A DNA stretch of 34,118 nt, from NCBI GenBank assembly GCA_003167155.1, contig PMTY01000166.1:1-34118 (forward strand), given 5' to 3'. Positions 8,901 to 16,719 of this stretch are shown here, in pieces. The notes under the pieces were generated by a model, which was given only the letters and a program-made list of their open reading frames with translations, ran no database searches and was not told where the DNA came from. Each line of letters opens with the position of its first letter. Within the stretch, counting starts at the first letter, position 1. The position numbers and the translations under genes are program-made. The DNA is from Candidatus Cybelea tumulisoli (GTDB taxonomy: Bacteria > Vulcanimicrobiota > Vulcanimicrobiia > Vulcanimicrobiales > Vulcanimicrobiaceae).

Positions 8901-9448
8901 AACTCACGGGTTATTCCGGCGATCGCCGCCTTGAGCTCGAGCATATCTTGCATCGTCTCGAGCAAGAGCAGATCGGCGCCGCCTTCAACGAGCGCCCGCG
9001 CCTGCTCGCCATAGATGTCGCGTAACTGCTCGTACGTGATATTCGACAGCGACGGATCCGAAGAGGAGACCAGCATGCCGGTTGGCCCCATGGCACCGGC
9101 GACAAAGCGAGGATGCTGCGATGTCGAGATGGCGTCGCATGCGTCGCGCGCGATCTGGGCGGCGCGGAGGTTGAGTTCTTGGGTTCGTTCGCCGAGGCCA
9201 TACTCGTCGAGTTTTAGTCTCGAGGCCGTAAAGGAATCCGTTTCGACCACGTCCGCGCCGGCCACCAGATAGGCCTCGTGGATCGAACGAACGATATCGG
9301 GCCGCGACAGCACGATCGCTTCGTTACAGCCCACAAGCGTGCTGCCGCCGAAGTCCTGCGCGGAAAGTTCGAGCGCCATGAGCTGCGTGCCCATGGCGCC
9401 GTCGAAGATCGCCACACGCTTTTCCAGCAAGCGTAAGTACTCAGACAC
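5960..9448 (-). CDS. metH: cobalamin-dependent methionine synthase
   Basis: A full-length 1162-residue MetH, transferring methyl from methyltetrahydrofolate through cobalamin to homocysteine. Domains in order: homocysteine-binding barrel (about 1-315) with zinc ligands C229, C296 and C297 (GLNCSTG, GGCCGTT); pterin-binding barrel (about 343-605, starting PLIVGERINAQGSRK); cobalamin cap and Rossmann domains (about 640-860) with the axial-ligand motif DVHDIGKN (H739) and later IIGGAAINRDF; and an S-adenosylmethionine-binding activation domain (about 905-1150) with RYSWGYGACPDL. The activation domain looks some 60-80 residues shorter than in E. coli. I use the GTG at 9448, which overlaps the asparaginase stop by eight bases. 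The cobalamin it needs could be supplied by the importer at the left edge. No riboswitch is apparent upstream in the operon. Confidence 0.95.
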   Translation of the reverse strand: MSEYLRLLEKRVAIFDGAMGTQLMALELSAQDFGGSTLVGCNEAIVLSRPDIVRSIHEAYLVAGADVVETDSFTASRLKLDEYGLGERTQELNLRAAQIARDACDAISTSQHPRFVAGAMGPTGMLVSSSDPSLSNITYEQLRDIYGEQARALVEGGADLLLLETMQDMLELKAAIAGITREFERGLRRVPIQAQPTLITDGRMLLGTDISAIRATLDALPIDVVGLNCSTGPSQMRDSIRYLCETSRCFVSVIPNAGLPLMGPQGETIYPEGPQELAAELVAFVRDFGVEAVGGCCGTTPAHISALRQAVLSIERKNRPRAQRPQEVASAMTAISLEQQPRPLIVGERINAQGSRKVKRLLLEDRYDDVVLIAREQVEGGAHVLDVCCALTERPDEDEQMRELVRRLAQSIEAPLAIDSTEPKVLEVALQNYPGRAILNSVHLESGRAKLDAVLPLAREHGAAVVALTIDESGMAKTAQRKLEVARRIYEIAVGEYGLPPGALIFDDLTFTLATGEPEFLDSAVETIEGIRLIKRELQGPLTSLGVSNVSFGLRPNARAALNSVFLHHCVEAGLDCALVHPKEIVPYFEIDSTVRELCDDLVYNRRPDALARLIEHFEREASGGRSETDAAEEQAAEETTVAERIHQAILRRRKDGIEAKIDEAMLERTPVAVLNEILLPAMKDVGDRFGKGELILPFVLQSAEVMKKAVAHLEQFLERTEGTTKGTVVLATVFGDVHDIGKNLVHTILANNGYTVHDLGKQVPMNTILEKAVEVRADAIGLSALLVSTSKQMPVCLEEQDARGLAFPVIIGGAAINRDFGRRIALLEGGTRFFAPGVFYARDAFEGLELVDALTSEPQRRLDLVERAKGEAFAQSQRRSAPVPTRAPGISAVKADHAQVPQPPFWGVRVLDRIDLRELWPCFDLRSLYRLSWGAANTKGDAFQRLVAEEFEPRLARYQAEAIGNGLLEAKVVYGYFPAAGLGNDVILYDPAQPANEIARMEFPRQIGGEHLSLADYVREPREGGPSDVVALQIVTVGRNAAQRTEALQAAGDYSESYFVHGFSVQAAEALAEYAHRHIRRELGLENGRGKRYSWGYGACPDLGQHEVVFRLLDATAKIGVILTPAFQIVPEQSTAAIVMHHHKAAYFNAAATREVAAAAG

Positions 9449-10448
9449 GATCCCGGCTCACGATCTCTCCAACCTTGATTCCGGCCCGATTATACACCGG
9501 CGGGCGCGCGAATCGGGCGAGCGCGCCGGCTTGGCGCTCGTCGAGCACACCCAACCGCTGTAACGCCGCGATCGAAGAGGGTCCGCGCGCTCGAGAAGTG
9601 CCGTCAATCACTTTGGACGCGTACCCGTAGCCTTGCGAAATGGCCGCCGCTGCGTGAACCCCTTCGGCGCCGGCTTTTGACACGACGTTTCCCGCGCCGG
9701 CGATCATCAGCTCGGTATCGAACTGACCGGTTCCGGCCACGTACTCCGGATAGGCGAGCATCGCATCGCGCACGATTCCAAGTGCCCGCGCGTCGGCGGA
9801 ATTGATGCCGGAGAGCGTTGCCAGCCGCGCAAACGAGATCGCAGCCTTCCGCAGCCCCGTCGCATAAACCGGAATTCCACAGCCGTCGATCGCGACGGGC
9901 CACGTCGCAGCATCGTCGCCGGAGAGTCGCGCGCAAAATGCGAGAATCCGCTGCTGGGCGGGATTCTCGACGCTCAAGTAGGTCGTTGGATCGGCGCCGA
10001 TCGCCAAGCAAAGCGCCAAAATTCCGGCGTGCTTTCCGGAGCAGTTGTTATGGAGCGCAGTTGGCTCTATGCCCTCTTCACGAAGTCCCTCGGCCGCAGT
10101 CTCGTCGTACGGTGGATGCGTCCCGCACTGCAATGCCGATTCTTCCATGCCGATTTTTTCCAAGATCGAAGCGACGGCTTCAACGTGGAACGGCTGACCG
10201 GAATGAGAGGCGGTCATCACGGCGATTTCGCGCGGCTCCAAGTTGAAGCGTTCGCGCACGCCGGCGGCAATCGCCGTGGCCGCAATGAACGGCTTTGCCG
10301 CCGACCGCAGGAAGACCGGCGACTCGATATCGCCGGCCCGATCGAGCACCGTTCCTTGCGCATCCACCGCACAGGCGGCGACGCGATGAACCGACTCGAC
10401 GTATCCGCCGCGGGTTACGTCTACATAGACTTCGTCGCGTGCGATCAA
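9441..10448 (-). CDS. Rhizobium-type L-asparaginase (Asparaginase_II, PF06089-like)
   Basis: A 335-residue enzyme of the thermolabile Rhizobium etli AnsA class, which hydrolyses asparagine to aspartate and ammonia and is unrelated to the E. coli enzymes. The likely start is TTG 10448, overlapping the cysK stop as TTGA and giving [19 protein letters not shown]; a longer frame would run deep into cysK. Family active-site elements can be seen: LRSAAKPF (S49 and K52, the SxxK pair), [11 protein letters not shown] (second serine), [12 protein letters not shown] (zinc-associated cysteine plus lysine), DGCGIPVY and the lysine in [12 protein letters not shown]. It is sandwiched between cysK and metH with overlaps on both sides, an unusual place for an asparaginase; the cognate substrate could be another amide and is not certain. 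Confidence 0.85.
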   Translation of the reverse strand: MIARDEVYVDVTRGGYVESVHRVAACAVDAQGTVLDRAGDIESPVFLRSAAKPFIAATAIAAGVRERFNLEPREIAVMTASHSGQPFHVEAVASILEKIGMEESALQCGTHPPYDETAAEGLREEGIEPTALHNNCSGKHAGILALCLAIGADPTTYLSVENPAQQRILAFCARLSGDDAATWPVAIDGCGIPVYATGLRKAAISFARLATLSGINSADARALGIVRDAMLAYPEYVAGTGQFDTELMIAGAGNVVSKAGAEGVHAAAAISQGYGYASKVIDGTSRARGPSSIAALQRLGVLDERQAGALARFARPPVYNRAGIKVGEIVSRDRV

Positions 10449-11407
10449 ACGAGCGCGGGTTCGACGATCGTAGCTTCCTGCTCGGCGAAGACCGGATTGC
10501 TCAAATAGCGCTCGCCGGTGTCGCATCCGAAGGTTACGATCGTCTTGCCTCGCATCTCCGGACGTTCCGCGACGCGCAGTGCCGCCCAAACGTTGGCACC
10601 CGAAGAAATACCGACGAGCATTCCCTCTTCGCGCGCGAGCCGGCGCGTCGTTGCGATGGCGTCGGCATCGGTAACGCGCACGACTTCTTGATAAACTTCG
10701 GTGTTGAGCACCTTCGGCACGAAGCCGGCGCCGGTACCTTGAATTTTATGCGGCCCCGGTTTTCCGCCCGAAAGCACGGGCGACGCGTCGGGTTCGACCG
10801 CGACGATCCGTACGCCGGGCTTACGGGCTCGCAGCACCTCACCGACGCCGGTGATCGTGCCTCCAGTGCCAATCGCCGAGACCACGACGTCGACGGCTCC
10901 GTCGGTGTCGCGCCAAATCTCTTCCGCGGTCGTCCGGCGATGAATCTCCGGATTGGCTGGATTCTCAAACTGCTGCGGCACGAAGTATTTGCCTGGGGCG
11001 CCGGCGACGATCTCGTTTGCGCGCCGAATCGCGCCGGGCATGCCTTCTGAGCCGGGCGTCAGCACGACCTGCGCACCGTACGCCTTGAGGAGGTTCCGCC
11101 GCTCGATCGTCATCGTGTCGGGCATGACCAAGATGATCGGATAGCCTTTCGCCGCCGCGACGAACGCCAGCGCAATGCCGGTGTTTCCGCTCGTCGGCTC
11201 GAGAATCGTCATTCCCGGCAAAAGACGGCCGTCGCGTTCTCCGGCCTCGATCATCGAGAGACCGATCCGGTCCTTCACCGAGCCGGCTGGGTTGAACGAC
11301 TCCAGCTTCACGAGAACCGTCGCCGGTATCCCCGCGTTGAGCCGCGGAATTCTGACCAACGGCGTATTGCCGAACGTGTCGGCTAAGTTGTCGTAAATGC
11401 GTGCCAT
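10445..11407 (-). CDS. cysK: cysteine synthase A (O-acetylserine sulfhydrylase)
   Basis: A 320-residue PLP enzyme that makes cysteine from O-acetylserine and sulfide in the cytoplasm. I start it at ATG 11407 ([20 protein letters not shown]), the canonical CysK beginning; the open frame continues upstream but without family features. The PLP lysine is K45 in [11 protein letters not shown]; the substrate loop TSGNTGIAL is at about 72-80; the phosphate-binding loop [14 protein letters not shown] and the C-terminal [23 protein letters not shown] are intact. This is the first gene of a minus-strand operon continuing into asparaginase (TTGA overlap), metH and probably a TSUP exporter. It is divergent from a secreted serine hydrolase with 107 bases between starts; I see no convincing riboswitch there. 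Confidence 0.95.
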   Translation of the reverse strand: MARIYDNLADTFGNTPLVRIPRLNAGIPATVLVKLESFNPAGSVKDRIGLSMIEAGERDGRLLPGMTILEPTSGNTGIALAFVAAAKGYPIILVMPDTMTIERRNLLKAYGAQVVLTPGSEGMPGAIRRANEIVAGAPGKYFVPQQFENPANPEIHRRTTAEEIWRDTDGAVDVVVSAIGTGGTITGVGEVLRARKPGVRIVAVEPDASPVLSGGKPGPHKIQGTGAGFVPKVLNTEVYQEVVRVTDADAIATTRRLAREEGMLVGISSGANVWAALRVAERPEMRGKTIVTFGCDTGERYLSNPVFAEQEATIVEPALV

Positions 11408-11514
11408 AATACCGTGTTTAACCCTCGTTTCTCGTTCGAGCGTTGCACGCCCGAGGCACAGGCTCCTCGATTCCAGAAGGAAGCGGGCGCTCCGAACGCA
11501 GATTTCACTCAACC

Positions 11515-13260
11515 ATGCGCCGTCAATCAATGATTGCTCGAAGCCTTTGTGCTCTGATCGCCGTTGCGCTCGTCGTCGTTCCGAGCGCGCGGGCTGCTTC
11601 GCAGGGGGCGCCGACCATCTCGGAGGCGCTCGATGCGATCGCCGCCTACGCGCCTCGCGCGATGCGCGAGCAAGGCACGCCGGGCCTCTCGGTGGCAATC
11701 ACCGATCGCAGCGGGACTTCGCGAGTCATCACGCTGGGATATGCAAACCGCGATTCCCAAACTTCCGTGACCCCGCGCACGCTATTCGCCATCGGTTCGA
11801 TTACGAAATCGATGACCGCGCTCGCGTTGCTCGAGCTACACGATGCGGGGCGACTCGATCTCGACGCACCGGCTCGCCGCTACCTTCCATGGTTTGCGAT
11901 CGAGTCGGTTGGCGGGCCGATCCTCGTCCACGAACTTCTCTCGCACACGGCCGGCCTGCCCGACGATTTCGCGGCGGAGCCCGGCTACGTGTATAACATC
12001 CTGGCGCTGCTCAACGCCAAAACGCTCTTTGCGCCGGGAACCTCCTGGTCGTACTCCAACGACGGGTATGCAACCGCCGGAGCGATATTGGCGCGGCTCG
12101 ACGGGCGATCTTGGGAGCAATCTCTGACGGCGCGCGTCTTGCAGCCGATCGGCATGACGGCCAGCTCCGCCGTCTTTACGCCCGAAGTAATGGCCGGCGC
12201 CGCCGTCGGCTATCAGTTTCGCGACAACGACCGGCCCCAGTCGCAGAATCCGCCGCTGGTTGCATCACCGCCCATGGACTTCGTCGACCCTGCGGGCTCC
12301 GTGCTCTCGACTCCCGAGGACATGGCGCGATACATGCGGTTTTATTTAAACGGCGGAGTAACCGCAGATGGGCGGCGCCTGATAACGGCATCGAGCTTCG
12401 CTGCAATGACTCGCCCCGATAGGCTGAGGAACGGCAAACCGGCCGGCGCCGCGAGCCCTGAACTTGCCGAAGCGCCGGCGTTCTACCGGCAGTATGGCTA
12501 CGGGCTATCGATCTTCGATGAGAACGGGGAGCATCTCGTCGGCCACACGGGTGGCATCTCCGGTTACACCGCCTGCATGCAGATGAACCTGACTCGTGGA
12601 TTCGGCGTAATTGCGTTTGCGAATCTGGTCGAAGCGCCGCTGCATCCGTGCGCGATCGTGCTCTACGCGATGCGCGTGTTGCGAGCGCAAAGCGTAGGCG
12701 AACCGCTTCCACCGCCGCCGCCGGCACCCGACCCTGCGAAGGTCGCTCGCGCGAGCGAGTACGCCGGTACGTACGCGGGGGAAAATGGCTCGTCACTGAG
12801 CGTCGTCGCCGCTTCGGATCGCCTCTATCTCGTGGATGCCGCAAAGCGCATCGCGCTTTACCGGCGCGGCCGGGACCTCTTCTGGGCCGACGATCCTCGC
12901 TTCGCAATCTTTCTGCTGGCTTTTGGGCGCGATCGCGACGGCAAGGTGGTGGAACTCAACTATGGGCCGCGCTGGTACGCCAACGAGCGCTATCGCGGAG
13001 CGCGCACGTTCCCCTATCCGCCGCGCTGGAACGCGTTGGCCGGCCGTTACGAAAACACGTTCTCGGGGCAGCCCGCCGTCACGCGGGTGGTAATCGTTAA
13101 GAACCGCTTGACGCTCGACGGCACCGACATGCTCGAGCCGCTCGCCGGCGGCGCCTTCGCTCTGGGAGATTCGGTCGTTCGCTTCGACGCGTATGCCGGA
13201 AATCAACCGCAGCGCTTAACGATCGACGACACTCACTTCTACCGAGTCGAACTACCGTAA
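11515..13260 (+). CDS. secreted serine hydrolase (class C beta-lactamase/esterase fold)
   Basis: A 581-residue exported enzyme. From ATG 11515 the N-terminus is a Sec signal peptide ([20 protein letters not shown], cleavage near ARA-A). The beta-lactamase domain (about 38-385) has the nucleophile motif S95-I-T-K98 ([10 protein letters not shown]), the tyrosine motif Y180-S-N and the third-box equivalent H344-T-G-G. These are the AmpC/EstB/penicillin-binding-protein 4-like signatures, so the enzyme could be a D-Ala peptidase, esterase or amidase; the substrate cannot be read. A proline-rich linker ([12 protein letters not shown]) leads to a C-terminal beta-rich domain (about 430-581) with two similar segments starting [12 protein letters not shown] and [12 protein letters not shown]. 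An alternative ATG lies five codons downstream. It stands alone, divergent from cysK. Confidence 0.88.
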   Translation: MRRQSMIARSLCALIAVALVVVPSARAASQGAPTISEALDAIAAYAPRAMREQGTPGLSVAITDRSGTSRVITLGYANRDSQTSVTPRTLFAIGSITKSMTALALLELHDAGRLDLDAPARRYLPWFAIESVGGPILVHELLSHTAGLPDDFAAEPGYVYNILALLNAKTLFAPGTSWSYSNDGYATAGAILARLDGRSWEQSLTARVLQPIGMTASSAVFTPEVMAGAAVGYQFRDNDRPQSQNPPLVASPPMDFVDPAGSVLSTPEDMARYMRFYLNGGVTADGRRLITASSFAAMTRPDRLRNGKPAGAASPELAEAPAFYRQYGYGLSIFDENGEHLVGHTGGISGYTACMQMNLTRGFGVIAFANLVEAPLHPCAIVLYAMRVLRAQSVGEPLPPPPPAPDPAKVARASEYAGTYAGENGSSLSVVAASDRLYLVDAAKRIALYRRGRDLFWADDPRFAIFLLAFGRDRDGKVVELNYGPRWYANERYRGARTFPYPPRWNALAGRYENTFSGQPAVTRVVIVKNRLTLDGTDMLEPLAGGAFALGDSVVRFDAYAGNQPQRLTIDDTHFYRVELP

Positions 13261-13273
13261 TCCCCCGGCGTAG

Positions 13274-13558
13274 CTACTCGCCGATATCCCAGAGCAGGCC
13301 CAGGTCCTTTTTTGAAAAGGATCGGAAGGCAATGAGCGTCTCGGTGCTCAGGATGCCGTCGAGCGCGGCGACTTGTTCGGTAACGAGATCGTTCAGCTGC
13401 TCGTGCTGTTTCACGCGCACGATCGCGATCAAGTCGTAAGGCCCCGCGACCGAATAGACTTCGGCGATACCATCGATCGCCAGCAGGTCGTCGGCGATCG
13501 ACCTCAGCCGCGGCCGCTCGACGTTCATCAGAATGAGTGCTGCTACCACTTCAGGCAA
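13274..13558 (-). CDS. stand-alone Lrp/AsnC ligand-binding (RAM) domain protein
   Basis: A 94-residue protein consisting only of the RAM domain, the effector-binding and oligomerising half of Lrp/AsnC regulators, without the helix-turn-helix. The sequence has the alternating beta-alpha-beta pattern with the diagnostic middle VYSVAGPYDLIAIVRVK and the end ILSTETLIAFRSFSK. The start is TTG 13558, because an ATG ten codons later would remove the first strand; this TTG lies eight bases inside the end of the zinc-ribbon gene. Solo RAM proteins bind amino acids and form rings, and may modulate partner Lrp proteins. Being the last gene of the BoxB-like operon suggests it senses or fine-tunes that pathway, though it could simply be a passenger. 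Confidence 0.85.
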   Translation of the reverse strand: MPEVVAALILMNVERPRLRSIADDLLAIDGIAEVYSVAGPYDLIAIVRVKQHEQLNDLVTEQVAALDGILSTETLIAFRSFSKKDLGLLWDIGE

Positions 13559-13712
13559 CCTCGCTTACGATCTCGAGCGCGCCCCCGCAGTTCGGACAGC
13601 GGCCGTTCATTGCGGCTGCGCAGGCCGCACAAAACGTGCAGCCATACGAACACGCCCGCGCCTCGGCACGATTTTGAAAGTTCCGGCCACACCCCTGACA
13701 CGAGCTTTTCAT
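13551..13712 (-). CDS. 53-residue double zinc-ribbon protein (DUF1272-like)
   Basis: A very short gene from ATG 13712 to TGA 13551-13553. The product has eight cysteines in four pairs, C5/C8, C21/C25, C28/C31 and C39/C42, ending CTFCAACAAAMNGRCPNCGG. The core CSYGCTFCAACA...CPNCGGAL is what I know from DUF1272 proteins, small bacterial treble-clef or ribbon proteins of unknown role. Two zinc sites are predicted. It lies 15 bases after the crotonase stop and its own end overlaps the RAM-domain start, so it is locked in the BoxB-like operon. I see no clear ribosome-binding site, which suggests coupling to the crotonase gene. A role in metal supply or protein interaction is speculation. Confidence 0.8.
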   Translation of the reverse strand: MKSSCQGCGRNFQNRAEARACSYGCTFCAACAAAMNGRCPNCGGALEIVSEVA

Positions 13713-13727
13713 ACGTGACACGGGGTT

Positions 13728-14585
13728 TTATTTGTTCTTGAAGCGGGCGACGCGCTTTTCGTTATAGGCTGCGAGCCCTTCTTTGGCATCCTCGCTCTTG
13801 AAGAGCAGCGACTGCAGTTCGCGTTCCAGCGCAAGCGCGTCTTGGAGCGGAAGCTCGGCGCCGGTCTGAACGCTGCGTTTGATGTGCCCGACGGCCATCG
13901 GCGCCTTGTTCGGCGAGCAGAACTGCTTGGCGTAGTCCGTTATTTGCTGGCGGAACTCCGCCGCGGTGCCTTCGAAGAGATCGGTGAGCATTCCCCATTC
14001 TAGCGCTTGCTCGAAGCTGACGGTCTTTCCGGTCACCATCATCTCGATCGCGCGCGATTTGCCGACCAGACGCGCCAGGCGCTGAGTTCCGCCGGTTCCC
14101 GGAAGAACTCCGAGCGCAACTTCGGGAAGGCCGATTTTGCCGGCGTCCTTCCGACCGATGCGCATATCCGCCGCCATCGCGATCTCAAGTCCGCCGCCGA
14201 CGCAATGCCCGTTGAGCGCGGCGATCACCAGCTTCGGCGTTTGCTCGAGCCGGGACAGCGTCTCGTTTGCGTGCAGGCAGAACATGTACTTGAACTCGGG
14301 TGTAACTTGGTTGAGCATCCCGATGTTGGCGCCGGCCGAAAAGAACTTTTCGCCTTTGCCGGTAAGCACGATGACCTCGACGTCGTAGTCAAACCGCGCA
14401 TCGAGAATCGCTTCGTCGAGTTGCCGCATCATCTCGTGCGTATACGTGTTGGCCGGCGGATCGTCCATCTCGACGAACGCGACGTGGCCGTCTTTCCAGT
14501 AGTTGACGACGCGCTTGCCGTCTAACGCGCGTTGCTCGCGTCCGAACGGGGTCGGTTTTACTGCGCCGTCGAGTGTAGTCGTCAT
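13728..14585 (-). CDS. enoyl-CoA hydratase/isomerase (crotonase superfamily)
   Basis: A 285-residue crotonase. ATG 14585 overlaps the stop of the oxygenase gene by ATGA and has AAAGGAAACC upstream, so translation is coupled. The oxyanion-hole and catalytic segments are classical: GEKFFSAGANIGML, then ALNGHCVGGGLEIAMAADM and KIGLPEVALGVLPGTGGTQR; both glutamates that activate water in rat crotonase (GGGLE and GLPE) are present, so hydratase chemistry is feasible. It is a single 285-residue module, half the size of BoxC, the dedicated benzoyl-CoA dihydrodiol lyase that normally accompanies BoxB. In this operon it could isomerise or open the epoxide product, as PaaG and PaaZ do in the phenylacetate pathway, or act in later beta-oxidation. 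Cytoplasmic. Confidence 0.88.
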   Translation of the reverse strand: MTTTLDGAVKPTPFGREQRALDGKRVVNYWKDGHVAFVEMDDPPANTYTHEMMRQLDEAILDARFDYDVEVIVLTGKGEKFFSAGANIGMLNQVTPEFKYMFCLHANETLSRLEQTPKLVIAALNGHCVGGGLEIAMAADMRIGRKDAGKIGLPEVALGVLPGTGGTQRLARLVGKSRAIEMMVTGKTVSFEQALEWGMLTDLFEGTAAEFRQQITDYAKQFCSPNKAPMAVGHIKRSVQTGAELPLQDALALERELQSLLFKSEDAKEGLAAYNEKRVARFKNK

Positions 14586-15703
14586 GAAAGGTTTCCTTTG
14601 GGTGCGATCCAGTTTGGTTCTTTGAAGTATTCGTTGAGTATCGTTTCGTCGGCCGCGGTCGGAAGCACCGTCGGAGCGTAGGCTGCCCACTCTTCTTCGG
14701 TAAGTTTGCGGCCGTCCACGGCGTAACGTTCTCCGCCGTAATCGCCGATCTTGCGGTTGAAGCGCATGTCGGGAACGTAGAACTTCGTCTCGCTCGAGTT
14801 GACCTCGTTTACGCGAACGACCGTGGCCGAGATTTCGTCGTAGAACTGTTGGCGAGCGCGCTCGTTGAGATGCTCCTTGTCGGCGCCGTCCCCGGCCTTA
14901 TCCTCGTCGACGCGCCCCTTGATTCCCCAGGTGTAAGCCCATTGCGCCGAGCCCGAGTGATCGGTTCCAAAGAGATCGAGCGAGCCCGAAATCCATTTGT
15001 TGTAGTATTTCTGCTGAATCTCGACGGGGATGACGCCCGCCTTCGCGATGCGCCGCAGCCCCGTGATCCCGGTCCCCATGTGAAAGGCCTCCTCGCGAAG
15101 CATCGGGCCCATGGAGGCCGCGAGCGGAGCGAAACCCGAGTGAGACAGCATCGACAACTGAAACTTGCCGTCGCGGTCCATAAAGTTCGTGTAGGCGAAG
15201 AAGTCGAGCCAGTGCGTCACGTCATCGTTAAACGCGTTGAGCAAGCGATTCTTTTTGCCAAAAGCGCGGCGCTCGAGCATCTTCTGCGCTTCGATCTTTC
15301 CTTCGCTGCCGAAGTGTTCGACCATCAGATGGCACATCTGATAGCCGTGCCGCGTCTCTTCGACCATGATCCGAACGAGCGACGCCAGATCGTATTCGCT
15401 GGGCGCGTTGTTGACCAAGAATCGCTGCTGCTCGTTTGAGGCAAACTCCGTGTCGCCTTGATACACGACCATATTGAGGACCGCGTCTTTCATGCGTTGA
15501 TCGGGAATCTCCCGAACCCGCTCCCAGCGACGATCGCCTTTGAAGTCTCCGAAGTAGATTTCGGGCGTCGGCAGCTCAGCGTACTTCGCTTCAAAGGTAT
15601 ACCCCGGCATGAAGCGGTCGACCAACTCGCGATCGAGCCCGATGTCGCGCCTCCACTCGTCCAGCATGCCGATCCAGTCGTCAAAGGTCGCGATTCGGTT
15701 CAA
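14582..15703 (-). CDS. BoxB-like di-iron aryl-CoA oxygenase/epoxidase
   Basis: A ferritin-like di-iron protein of 373 residues from TTG 15703 (385 if TTG 15739 is used). The iron ligands of BoxB (benzoyl-CoA 2,3-epoxidase) can be matched in order, numbering from 15739: E98 in QGDTEFAS, E128 and H131 in VEETRH, D188 in FMDRDGKFQ, E217 and H220 in REEAFH. The 30-residue step between the first two glutamates equals the E120/E150 spacing of BoxB, and surrounding blocks (DRDGKFQL, KGRVDEDKAGD, RKIG) are also BoxB-like. It is about 100 residues shorter than BoxB and is also related to PaaA. I prefer TTG 15703: GAGGGG lies four bases upstream and the dyad site would otherwise fall inside the gene. 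Expected reaction: O2- and reductase-dependent epoxidation of an aryl-CoA; no reductase gene is nearby. Confidence 0.82.
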   Translation of the reverse strand: MNRIATFDDWIGMLDEWRRDIGLDRELVDRFMPGYTFEAKYAELPTPEIYFGDFKGDRRWERVREIPDQRMKDAVLNMVVYQGDTEFASNEQQRFLVNNAPSEYDLASLVRIMVEETRHGYQMCHLMVEHFGSEGKIEAQKMLERRAFGKKNRLLNAFNDDVTHWLDFFAYTNFMDRDGKFQLSMLSHSGFAPLAASMGPMLREEAFHMGTGITGLRRIAKAGVIPVEIQQKYYNKWISGSLDLFGTDHSGSAQWAYTWGIKGRVDEDKAGDGADKEHLNERARQQFYDEISATVVRVNEVNSSETKFYVPDMRFNRKIGDYGGERYAVDGRKLTEEEWAAYAPTVLPTAADETILNEYFKEPNWIAPKGNLS

Positions 15704-15719
15704 TTTGCCCCTCAAAATC

Positions 15720-15760
15720 GTATAACGGAAATTTCTCAAACGGCGAGAACACCGTTATAC
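15720..15760. promoter_or_regulatory. nested dyad operator, putative PaaX-binding site over divergent promoters
   Basis: GTATAACGG (15720-15728) is the exact inverted repeat of CCGTTATAC (15752-15760), separated by 23 bases. Inside it lies a second inverted pair, TTCTC (15733-15737) and GAGAA (15745-15749). Each outer arm contains a TATAC/TATAA promoter-10-like hexamer and each inner arm a TTCTC resembling a -35: on the plus strand TTCTCA, 17 bases, TATACT (15733-15761) points at paaX. The mirror image points at the oxygenase operon. A repressor bound here would shut both directions, as known for PaaX autoregulation. The symmetry is seen; the binding is inference. Confidence 0.6.
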
Positions 15761-15822
15761 TAAGGTGCTGCGGCAGAAGGTGTCAATCCTTCTCTTAGCG
15801 TCTCATCCGGGCAAAGGAGGAA

Positions 15823-16719
15823 ATGACGAGCGAAGAAGCCGGCCAGCGCCCGGTTACTCGGCCAAACTCGTTCATTTTCACGCTGTACGGCGATATGGTG
15901 CACCGCCTCGCCGGCGACGGAGCGCTTTGGATCGGCGGTTTGATCCGCTTGATGGCCTCGTTCGGGGTCTCGCCCCAGGCCGTTCGCCAAGCCGTCTCGC
16001 GGATGACCCGTCAAGGTTGGCTCGTCGCTCGGCGCGAGGGTAATCTCGCCTTCTATATGGTAACCGCCCGCGGGCGCCGCCGGATCGAGGAGCTCAGCCC
16101 CCGCATCTACGGACCGGTCATCGAGTGGGACGGTCGCTGGCGATTGCTCAGCTATGCTCTCGGGGAGACGGCGCAACGCCAAGTGCGCGACCGCCTCCGA
16201 AAGGAGCTGGCCGCGCTCGGCTGGGCGCAACTCTCCTCCTCGACCTGGATCTCGCCCTCGGATGCGCTCCAAGCCGCTCGCGAAGCGGCCGACGCGACGG
16301 CGGCGTTGGAGGCAATCCATCTGTTCGAGTCCGAATACCGCGGGCCGCTGACCGACCGCGCGCTGCTCGAACGTTGCTGGAACGTGGACTCGATCGCGTC
16401 GGCGTATCGCGAGTTCATCTCCCGCTATCGGCCGCGCTTCGACCTCGAACTCGCCGGCGGCGAGCTGAGCGACGAAGGAGCGTTCGTCGAGCGCCTCTGG
16501 CTCGTCCACGATTACCGAAAGTTTGCCTATCTCGACCCGGGTCTGCCAAGCGAGCTGCTGCCGGCTCATTGGCCCGGTACCGCGGCCGCCGCGCTCTTTC
16601 GCGAATACTACGCCGCGCTCGAAAAAAAATCACAACGTTACTTTCATCTTTGCACGCGCCTCACGAACGGGGGCGAGCGAAAGAGCGTCGAAGCGAGCCG
16701 CCCATGCCCAAACGCCTGA
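15823..16719 (+). CDS. paaX: PaaX-family transcriptional repressor
   Basis: A 298-residue regulator of the PaaX family, which represses aryl-CoA catabolic operons and is released by the CoA thioester (phenylacetyl-CoA in E. coli). The N-terminal winged helix (about 16-85) reads SFIFTLYGDMVHR, then LIRLMASFGVSPQAVRQAVSR as helix-turn-helix core, then GWLVARREGNLAFYMVT. The C-terminal PaaX domain (about 95-285) includes WDGRWRLLSYAL, LGWAQLSSSTWISP and LVHDYRKFAYLDPGLPSELLP, all family hallmarks. An excellent AGGAGG lies at 15815-15820 before ATG 15823. It is divergent from the BoxB-like operon, with the nested dyad in between, so it very likely controls it and itself. The 3' end overlaps the lipoprotein start by 16 bases. 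Confidence 0.93.
   Translation: MTSEEAGQRPVTRPNSFIFTLYGDMVHRLAGDGALWIGGLIRLMASFGVSPQAVRQAVSRMTRQGWLVARREGNLAFYMVTARGRRRIEELSPRIYGPVIEWDGRWRLLSYALGETAQRQVRDRLRKELAALGWAQLSSSTWISPSDALQAAREAADATAALEAIHLFESEYRGPLTDRALLERCWNVDSIASAYREFISRYRPRFDLELAGGELSDEGAFVERLWLVHDYRKFAYLDPGLPSELLPAHWPGTAAAALFREYYAALEKKSQRYFHLCTRLTNGGERKSVEASRPCPNA

Noticed and set aside
11408-11514. SAH or cobalamin riboswitch upstream of the cysK-metH operon
   Set aside because: Only a small CGAGG/CCTCG hairpin is present. None of the conserved boxes of either riboswitch is found.
15704-15739. Start of the BoxB-like oxygenase at TTG 15739
   Set aside because: It would place one arm of the dyad and the probable -10 inside the gene. 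TTG 15703 has a GAGGGG four bases upstream. Not fully excluded.
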